A stretch of 10,169 bases of DNA, from positions 1 through 10,169 of the forward strand of contig WQRM01000047.1 in the NCBI GenBank assembly GCA_009786735.1. Reading direction: 5' to 3'. Of the stretch, positions 5,744 to 10,169 are shown piece after piece. A program made the position numbers and the translations under genes. The notes below the pieces were generated by a model that saw only the letters and a program-made list of their open reading frames with translations, did not search any database and was not told the origin of the DNA. Each line of letters opens with the position of its first letter. The stretch's first letter is position 1. Source of the DNA: Oscillospiraceae bacterium. Lineage in GTDB: Bacteria > Bacillota > Clostridia > Oscillospirales > Acutalibacteraceae.

Positions 5744-6106
5744 ATGAAACTTCGCATCCCCACAAACCAGCTAAAAACCGTCTACAACATCATTGACTGG
5801 GTCGATCTCGGTCTGGTTGGTCTGATTATTTGGTATTACTCGCGCCTGTTCGGCGGGCTTGACGTTTCGCTCATCACCGAGTTCGATTTTTCCACCTACA
5901 CCCGCATGATGGTAGACAACGCCACGGCGCTGGGTGTGGTGTTGCTGTTGGCATCGCTCGCCATTTGCGCGGTGTTCATCTACCTCACCATCCACATGCG
6001 TCGGGCGCGGCAAATCAGCGCGGCACGCACGGTGGTGCGCTTGGCGTGGAATCTCATCTGGATTCCCTTTGACTTGTACTTCCTGTTCCTCATTTTCACC
6101 CGCTAG
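5744..6106 (+). CDS. Three-pass membrane protein of unknown function, 120 aa
   Basis: ATG 5744 is chosen because GAGGG (5732-5736) precedes it and an upstream in-frame ATG at 5699 would overlap the promoter. Three hydrophobic segments are visible: about 18-36 (rich in Leu, Ile and Tyr), 61-84 and 99-118. The basic stretch MRRARQ (85-90) and the N-terminal Lys/Arg residues place the N-terminus and the second loop in the cytosol, with the 37-60 loop outside. I do not recognise a family and see no charged residue inside the membrane segments that suggests transport, apart from Asp21 and Asp110 near the ends of TM1 and within TM3. It is the first gene of a tightly packed group; the next start is 14 bases after its stop. 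Co-transcription suggests it may partner the membrane-TPR protein downstream. Confidence 0.82.
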   Translation: MKLRIPTNQLKTVYNIIDWVDLGLVGLIIWYYSRLFGGLDVSLITEFDFSTYTRMMVDNATALGVVLLLASLAICAVFIYLTIHMRRARQISAARTVVRLAWNLIWIPFDLYFLFLIFTR

Positions 6107-6120
6107 AAAGGCATTGCACA

Positions 6121-7008
6121 ATGAAAAAGTGGCATGGCTGGGGCGCGTATGTGCTGTTGGGTTTAGTGGCTTTCGCCTCATTTGGGGTTGCGATGCTTTT
6201 GTTTTATCCACCTTTTCCCGCCGCCGTGGTCGCAACCGTTGCCATATATACCGGCTTTTCAGTGGTGTATCTATTGGTGATGTTCGTGGTTACGCTCGTC
6301 GTGCTTCGGCGTAAAATTCCCCTTTTTGTCGGCCTCATTGCCCCGCTAGTTTATCGCAAGCAGCGACTGCGCTATGCCGAGCTGTGCGCCATTGGTGACG
6401 AAAACGACCCCGAGCGCTTTTTGCGTGAAATCGATGCATTTTTGGCAACGCCACGGCTACACAAAGGGTTCGCGCAAATGGCCGAATACTGCCGCGCCTA
6501 TGCGTATTTAGACAACGGAGAATTTGCAAAAGCGTTAACGATTTACGAGCAGTTCGTGCAAACAGAACAAGATTTGCGCGAAAAACATAATTACAAAAGC
6601 GACCCTCTCAAGGCGTACTTGCACCACAATTTGTGTGGCGCGCTGCTGGCAGACGAACAACTCGAACGCGCCAAGGAGCACTACGCCATCGTCAAGCAAC
6701 TGCACACCATCGAGCATGTGCAACGCTCCCCCATGGTAAAGGCTGCGCCACGCAAGTTCCCGCTTATCGACGCGCGCATCCTCATGCTTGAGGGGCAGCA
6801 CGAAGCCGCACGCGATGCGTTTGAAGCACTTCTGCAAGACAACGAGCGCACCAAAGAACACTACGACTTTCACTTTCACCTCGCCGCAATTTACGAAACC
6901 TTGGGCAACCCCCAACAACAGCGCGAACACCTGCAACAGACCATCGCACTGGGCAACCAACACTACTACGTGCGCATCGCGCAAGAGAAGCTCGCACAAC
7001 TCGACTGA
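6121..7008 (+). CDS. Two-pass membrane protein with cytosolic TPR-like domain, 295 aa (distant paralogue)
   Basis: ATG 6121 follows GAAAGG (6106-6111). TM1 is about 8-29 and TM2 about 34-61, ending in RRK; a further hydrophobic patch (66-77) may lie along the membrane. From about residue 80 the protein is soluble and helical, with TPR-like pairs near 117-148, 165-197, 213-240 and 247-277. The architecture repeats that of the two tandem genes 3-4 kb upstream. The last repeat and tail are also similar: HFHLAAIY aligns with QYRLGQIY, and GNQHYYVRIAQEKL with GNTTYYVAKSRELL. It is therefore a diverged member of the same family. Unlike them its codons are mostly GC-rich. It sits 11 bases upstream of the YraN-like gene. 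TPR domains commonly mediate protein binding; nothing shows the partner. Confidence 0.88.
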   Translation: MKKWHGWGAYVLLGLVAFASFGVAMLLFYPPFPAAVVATVAIYTGFSVVYLLVMFVVTLVVLRRKIPLFVGLIAPLVYRKQRLRYAELCAIGDENDPERFLREIDAFLATPRLHKGFAQMAEYCRAYAYLDNGEFAKALTIYEQFVQTEQDLREKHNYKSDPLKAYLHHNLCGALLADEQLERAKEHYAIVKQLHTIEHVQRSPMVKAAPRKFPLIDARILMLEGQHEAARDAFEALLQDNERTKEHYDFHFHLAAIYETLGNPQQQREHLQQTIALGNQHYYVRIAQEKLAQLD

Positions 7009-7019
7009 CGGGAGGGGCT

Positions 7020-7382
7020 ATGTCAACCACCGCAAAACAATCTTCCGGCAACTTCGGCGAAGACATCGCTGCCGCGCATCTGGAGCGCCACGGCTATGCC
7101 ATCATCGCGCGCAACTTTCGCACCCGCCTGGGCGAGATTGACCTCATCGCGCAAAGCGAGCACTGCCTGGTGTTCGTGGAGGTCAAGCTGCGCAAAGCGG
7201 GCGCACGTGTGGGCGGCGCGGAGTCCGTCACGCCTGCCAAGCAGAACAAGTTTCGGCTTGCCGCTGAGGCATATCTGCAGCAGCACCCGGCGGATTTGCC
7301 TTGCCGGTTCGACGTGGTTGCCATCGAGACCGCGCCGAGCGGGCAGGTGGCGGCGATACAATGGATTGAGCATGCATTCTAG
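7020..7382 (+). CDS. YraN / UPF0102 family nuclease-like protein, 120 aa
   Basis: ATG 7020 is preceded by GGGAGGGG (7010-7017), a strong but close site. The family has a PD-(D/E)xK nuclease fold resembling Holliday-junction resolvases; its cellular role is poorly defined. The signature blocks are all present: G10 followed by FGEDIAAAHL (12-21) with Glu14, GYAIIARNFR (25-34), GEIDLIA (38-44) with catalytic Asp41, VFVEVKLRK (51-59) with Glu54 and Lys56, and the basic helix after VTPAKQNK (70-77). The C-terminal CRFDVVAIE is the usual last strand. Length is typical and nothing is missing. Its common neighbours in Bacillota (rnhB, rplS, the topA region) are absent; here it lies between a membrane-TPR gene and lipoprotein genes, possibly in the same transcript. 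yraN is the family name; I give no symbol as local orthology is not shown. Confidence 0.93.
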   Translation: MSTTAKQSSGNFGEDIAAAHLERHGYAIIARNFRTRLGEIDLIAQSEHCLVFVEVKLRKAGARVGGAESVTPAKQNKFRLAAEAYLQQHPADLPCRFDVVAIETAPSGQVAAIQWIEHAF

Positions 7383-7400
7383 GACAACCTACTAACATAT

Positions 7401-7586
7401 GCAAAGGAGCACTCCATGAAAAAGCTACTCATCGCGCTGGTCATCTTGCCCGCTTTGCTGCTGGCAGCCTGCGCCCCAACACAACCCATGGTCATCCCCA
7501 TGCCGGGCAGCAACATTGCGCAGCTGCAACCGGAGCTGCTTGTGCGCGAAGCCGCAGCGTTCTTGGGCGTTGCACCGGACGAGCTG
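7401..7586 (+). repeat. Direct repeat, copy 1 (leader, RBS and first 57 codons of lipoprotein A)
   Basis: It matches 8077-8262 with an offset of 676 bases. An uninterrupted identical run of 90 bases covers 7484-7573 and 8160-8249. Similarity begins at GCAAAGGAGCA and stops abruptly after codon 57. Confidence 0.9.
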
Positions 7587-8072
7587 CGCGCACCAACCCT
7601 GCACACGCTAGTCATCACGAACGACTTTCAATGGAAAGATCTGAACATGATTTTCTTTTCGTTTGTGCAAGAAGGTCGCCGCGACCAAGCGTTTTACTAC
7701 AGCTTTTTGCACGCAGATCCGCAACACGCACAGTTTTCGGTTCAGCCGCCCGAACGCCTCGAACCATGGCGTCAAATCGGAGCAACGCTGCACCGCCTAC
7801 AAGATTACCTTGATGCAGTCCGATATCTGCCGCAGCAGCACCTGCTTGACATGGTTTATCCCCCTGCAGATACGTTTTGGCTGAGCATCGGCTTTGAAGA
7901 AGTCGAAGACCGCCCCGAGGTGTTCTACAACCGCTACGGCGTGATTGAACAACTGAATGGCGAATATATCATGTTTTCACTCAGACCGATGTTTGCCGTT
8001 GAAGGCTCCGATGGCAATCGCCACGAAGGCACTGCCTACGACGCAATACATCTTTTCTTCGAGCTTGGATAA
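7416..8072 (+). CDS. Lipoprotein of unknown function, 218 aa (paralogue A)
   Basis: AAAGGAG (7403-7409) precedes ATG 7416. The signal peptide is KK (2-3), a hydrophobic core to about 16, and the lipobox LAAC with Cys19, so it should be lipid-modified and anchored on the outer face of the membrane. The mature part has a conserved start (PMVIPMPGSNIAQLQPE and on to about 57), a divergent middle, and a C-terminal half containing RYLPQ (136-140) and FYNRYG (170-175) followed by beta strands. The next gene encodes a paralogue of the same length class: residues 1-57 differ at only two positions, while the middle is barely alignable. I do not recognise a family. The start lies 33 bases after the YraN-like gene. 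A ligand-binding or envelope role is possible but unsupported. Confidence 0.9.
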   Translation: MKKLLIALVILPALLLAACAPTQPMVIPMPGSNIAQLQPELLVREAAAFLGVAPDELRAPTLHTLVITNDFQWKDLNMIFFSFVQEGRRDQAFYYSFLHADPQHAQFSVQPPERLEPWRQIGATLHRLQDYLDAVRYLPQQHLLDMVYPPADTFWLSIGFEEVEDRPEVFYNRYGVIEQLNGEYIMFSLRPMFAVEGSDGNRHEGTAYDAIHLFFELG

Positions 8073-8076
8073 CACA

Positions 8077-8262
8077 GCAAAGGAGCACCTCATGAAAAAG
8101 CTACTCGCCGCGCTGGTCATCTTGCCCGCTTTGCTGCTGGCCGCTTGTGCCCCGACCCGACCCATGGTCATCCCCATGCCGGGCAGCAACATTGCGCAGC
8201 TGCAACCGGAGCTGCTTGTGCGCGAAGCCGCAGCGTTCTTGGGCGTTGCGCCGGACGAGCTG
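8077..8262 (+). repeat. Direct repeat, copy 2 (leader, RBS and first 57 codons of lipoprotein B)
   Basis: This is the partner of 7401-7586. A shorter third copy of the beginning, from GCAAAGGAGCA through about the ninth codon, is at 8738-8779 in front of the CapA-like gene. Confidence 0.9.
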
Positions 8263-8724
8263 TTCTTGCCCCAGTGGAGTCGCCCGCGCTTCACGCTCAC
8301 CCGTGAGTTTGACTGGTCTGCTTCCCCTTCGATTCCGTTGGTGTTTGCCCTGCAACAAGCGCAATATCAAAGCCGATTGCGTGCACACGGCGGAAACTTT
8401 ATTGTCGATTCGCCTTACGTCATGCCGGTGATTGAACAACCGCTGTTGCCGCTGCTGGCCTTCCTCCATGCGCTGCGCTATCTTCCGCAAGACGATATTC
8501 TTGCCCTGTATCCTGCGGCAGAGGGATTTTTCTTGAGCTTGACGACAGCGGGCGAAATATATACACCGCACACCGAGCTGTTCTACAACCGCTACGGCAT
8601 AATTGAGGAATTGCACGGCGACTACTACTATATCACGTTTGTCCTCACACCCATGCATGCCGTTGAGCCAGGCGCTTACCAAGGCGCTGGCATCTCGTTC
8701 ATTCTTTTCTTCGCGTTTAGATAA
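8092..8724 (+). CDS. Lipoprotein of unknown function, 210 aa (paralogue B)
   Basis: ATG 8092 follows AAAGGAG (8079-8085) and aligns with the start of the preceding paralogue; longer upstream readings would run into that gene. The lipobox LAAC places the lipidated Cys at 19. Residues 1-57 match paralogue A except at positions 6 and 23. From residue 58 the two diverge sharply (FLPQWSRPRF here), then become similar again at RYLPQ (129-133), FYNRYG (164-169), and the closing strands with TPMHAVEPG. This pattern suggests one ancestral gene whose 5' third has been kept uniform by recent duplication or gene conversion while the middle changed. It ends in the aromatic, hydrophobic ILFFAFR. The stop is 28 bases before the CapA-like gene. 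Function is unknown. Confidence 0.9.
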   Translation: MKKLLAALVILPALLLAACAPTRPMVIPMPGSNIAQLQPELLVREAAAFLGVAPDELFLPQWSRPRFTLTREFDWSASPSIPLVFALQQAQYQSRLRAHGGNFIVDSPYVMPVIEQPLLPLLAFLHALRYLPQDDILALYPAAEGFFLSLTTAGEIYTPHTELFYNRYGIIEELHGDYYYITFVLTPMHAVEPGAYQGAGISFILFFAFR

Positions 8725-8737
8725 CACACCCAATACA

Positions 8738-8779
8738 GCAAAGGAGCATCCCATGAAAAAACTTCTCATCGCACTGGTC
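8738..8779 (+). repeat. Third, short copy of the shared leader and signal start
   Basis: GCAAAGGAGCA, the ATG, and codons for MKKLLIALV repeat those of lipoprotein A with only a few third-position changes. The similarity fades where the lipobox would begin, so only the leader and the first part of the membrane segment are shared. Confidence 0.7.
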
Positions 8780-10018
8780 GTGCTGGCAGTCGTGTTGGTT
8801 TCGCTGACGTTGATTTTCGTGCTCAACAACCGCGATGCCACCCCGAACGAGTACGTCCCACAAACCACCACCGAACCCGCCACCGAGCCGCCGCCGCAAC
8901 CGGTGGACATCCGCATCCAGTTTGCGGGTGACGCACTCATGCACAGCGGACCAATTGCCGCCGCACGCGTTGGGCAAAACGAAGCCGGGTACTACACCTA
9001 TGACTTCCGCCCGTTTTTGCGTGACATCGCGCCCTTTGTGCGCGCAGGCGACCTCAACATCATCAACATGGAAACCCCCGTGGATGCCTATGGCAACAAC
9101 ACGCGCATCTCCACCTGGCCGCGCTTTAACGTGCCGTTTGAGGTGCTCGAAGGCATTTCCTACGCCGGGTTCAACCACCTCATTTTCGCCAACAATCACA
9201 CCGTTGACCGCGGCTTTGACGGCATGGTCGCCACCATTGAGAACTTCCGCCGCGCAGGGCTCGCGCACACCGGCGCATACGAAGACGAGGCCGCCTTCAA
9301 CACGCCCACGGTCATCGACGTCAACGGCGTGCAGGTGGGCATCGTGGCCTACGCCGAAAGCCTCAATGGGCTAGACTTCCTGCTCACGCCGCACCAACAC
9401 ACCTTCGCCGTGCGCCGCTTCAACTTCTACGACATCACCAACGGCATCCCCGCCATGGTGGCAGACATGAACAACCTGCGCGCGCACGGCGCGGAGGTCA
9501 TCGTGGTGTCGATTCACTGGGGCGCGGAATATGTGAACCAACCCACCGTGGCGCAGGTGCGCTTTGCCCGTGCGCTTGCCGAAGCCGGCGCGGACATCAT
9601 CATGGGTCACCATTCGCACACGCCCATGCCCATTGAATGGCACTATCGCGAAGACGGCAGCCGCGGGTTGATTATCTACTCCCTCGGCAACTTCCTCGCC
9701 GACCAAACCCGCCTTGTCCCGCCGGATTCCCGCACGCAATACACCAAGATTGTCACCGCCAACGTGCGCCGCTATCCCGACGGCACCATCGTGATGGGCG
9801 AAGCCGAAGTGCTGCCCGCCTACATCATGCGTGACCGCACCGGCAACACCCTCGGCGCGCCCAACCGCATCGCCATCCTGCCGATTATCGACGGCGAGCT
9901 GCCCGAGTTCGTGCAGCCAGCCTATCTGCGCGCACGCGGCCGCAACGCCCACGCGCACATTATGCGCATCGTCGGCGGCTTCGACGGCCAGCCCTTCGCG
10001 CCGGTCATCCCCAGATAA
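8753..10018 (+). CDS. CapA-like metallophosphoesterase-fold protein, membrane-anchored, 421 aa
   Basis: CapA/PgsA proteins belong to the calcineurin-like phosphoesterase superfamily and are linked to poly-gamma-glutamate synthesis or export; many relatives have no proven substrate. AAAGGAG (8740-8746) precedes ATG 8753. Residues 4-24 form an anchor with no lipobox Cys, followed by a Thr/Pro/Glu-rich linker (about 29-50) and the catalytic domain outside the membrane. Motifs in order are GDALMH (59-64), NMET (105-108), ANNHTVDRG (146-154), HWGAEY (255-260), GHHSH (285-289) and SLGNF (310-314), all at expected spacing. The first nine residues and the RBS leader resemble those of the two lipoproteins upstream. 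No capB, capC or ligase gene is present, so a poly-glutamate pathway is not supported here. It is the last gene before a strong terminator. Confidence 0.94.
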   Translation: MKKLLIALVVLAVVLVSLTLIFVLNNRDATPNEYVPQTTTEPATEPPPQPVDIRIQFAGDALMHSGPIAAARVGQNEAGYYTYDFRPFLRDIAPFVRAGDLNIINMETPVDAYGNNTRISTWPRFNVPFEVLEGISYAGFNHLIFANNHTVDRGFDGMVATIENFRRAGLAHTGAYEDEAAFNTPTVIDVNGVQVGIVAYAESLNGLDFLLTPHQHTFAVRRFNFYDITNGIPAMVADMNNLRAHGAEVIVVSIHWGAEYVNQPTVAQVRFARALAEAGADIIMGHHSHTPMPIEWHYREDGSRGLIIYSLGNFLADQTRLVPPDSRTQYTKIVTANVRRYPDGTIVMGEAEVLPAYIMRDRTGNTLGAPNRIAILPIIDGELPEFVQPAYLRARGRNAHAHIMRIVGGFDGQPFAPVIPR

Positions 10019-10029
10019 CCGCTTTTGTG

Positions 10030-10068
10030 ATGCCCCTATGCTGGTCTGTGCTGGCATAGGGCATTTTT
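10030..10068 (+). terminator. Intrinsic terminator after the CapA-like gene
   Basis: ATGCCCCTATGC (10030-10041) pairs with GCATAGGGCAT (10054-10064) with one bulged C, and TTTTT (10064-10068) follows. It begins 12 bases after the TAA stop and closes the 5744-10018 gene group. Confidence 0.85.
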
Positions 10069-10140
10069 GTGTGCTCGCCTGTGCATACGATGTCTCTAGA
10101 ATGGCAATACTGTTTAGGAAAACAAGGCTTTTTAGACTTT

Positions 10141-10169
10141 CGTCGCCCCCTCAGTCACCGCTTTCGCGG
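10141..10169. repeat. Possible start of a dispersed hairpin repeat, cut by the window edge
   Basis: The window ends with CCCCCTCAGTCACCG followed by CTTTCGCGG, where CCGC (10158-10161) and GCGG (10166-10169) form a stem around TTTC. The CCCTCAGTCA-plus-hairpin look is one I recall from repeats in gut Clostridia, but half the element would lie outside. Bases 10069-10140 hold no gene or other signal I can support. Confidence 0.35.

Noticed and set aside
8101..8940. Long open frame on the - strand across the lipoprotein B and CapA-like genes
   Set aside because: It crosses a gene boundary on the + strand, lacks a convincing RBS and encodes low-complexity Arg/Gln-rich sequence. Lipobox and metallophosphoesterase motifs establish the + strand.
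7416..10018. Poly-gamma-glutamate capsule locus
   Set aside because: Only the CapA-like gene is present; no CapB-type ligase or CapC-type membrane gene is in the window, so the pathway claim is unsupported.
9371..10057. Open - strand frame opposite the end of the CapA-like gene
   Set aside because: Its start would lie inside the terminator hairpin, and the protein looks like antisense translation.

Overview
The window is a stretch of bacterial chromosome that looks like Bacillota, probably an uncultured member of the class Clostridia. The grounds are strong AGGAGG-type ribosome binding sites, short gaps between co-directional genes, lipobox signal peptides, a CapA-type phosphoesterase with a Gram-positive style N-terminal anchor, and mostly GC-rich coding sequence. 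This taxonomic reading is an inference; no marker gene is complete enough to settle it. All thirteen genes I accept lie on the + strand. No tRNA, rRNA, IS element, CRISPR array or phage gene is visible.

Layout. (1) 1-863: the 3' part of prmA (ribosomal protein L11 methyltransferase) followed by a small unrecognised protein. (2) 874-4263: a good sigma-A-type promoter with a palindrome at the expected transcript start, then two AT-rich genes for membrane proteins with a cytosolic TPR-like domain. They are tandem paralogues (859 bp apart), the first carrying an extra two-pass extracytoplasmic module at its N-terminus. A GC-rich gene for a beta-lactamase-fold serine hydrolase follows. (3) 4303-5633: a perfect 12-bp-stem palindrome, a glycerophosphodiester phosphodiesterase, a 140-bp cluster of four hairpins (three of one family with compensatory stem changes), and a small alpha/beta-barrel protein. 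(4) 5685-10068: a probable six-gene operon with a promoter and a clear terminator. It holds a three-pass membrane protein, a third and more distant membrane-TPR protein, a YraN/UPF0102 nuclease-like protein, two tandem paralogous lipoproteins, and a CapA-like metallophosphoesterase. (5) 10069-10169: no gene; the last bases look like the start of a dispersed hairpin repeat cut off by the window edge.

How the genes may fit together. The serine hydrolase, GDPD, lipoproteins, CapA-like protein and membrane-TPR proteins all point to the envelope, but no complete known pathway is present and I do not claim one. The most unusual signals are the membrane-TPR family, present three times in 6 kb and in one case fused to another module, and the reuse of one 5' segment (leader, RBS and signal-peptide start) in front of three consecutive genes. 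The covarying hairpin family downstream of the GDPD gene is the third.
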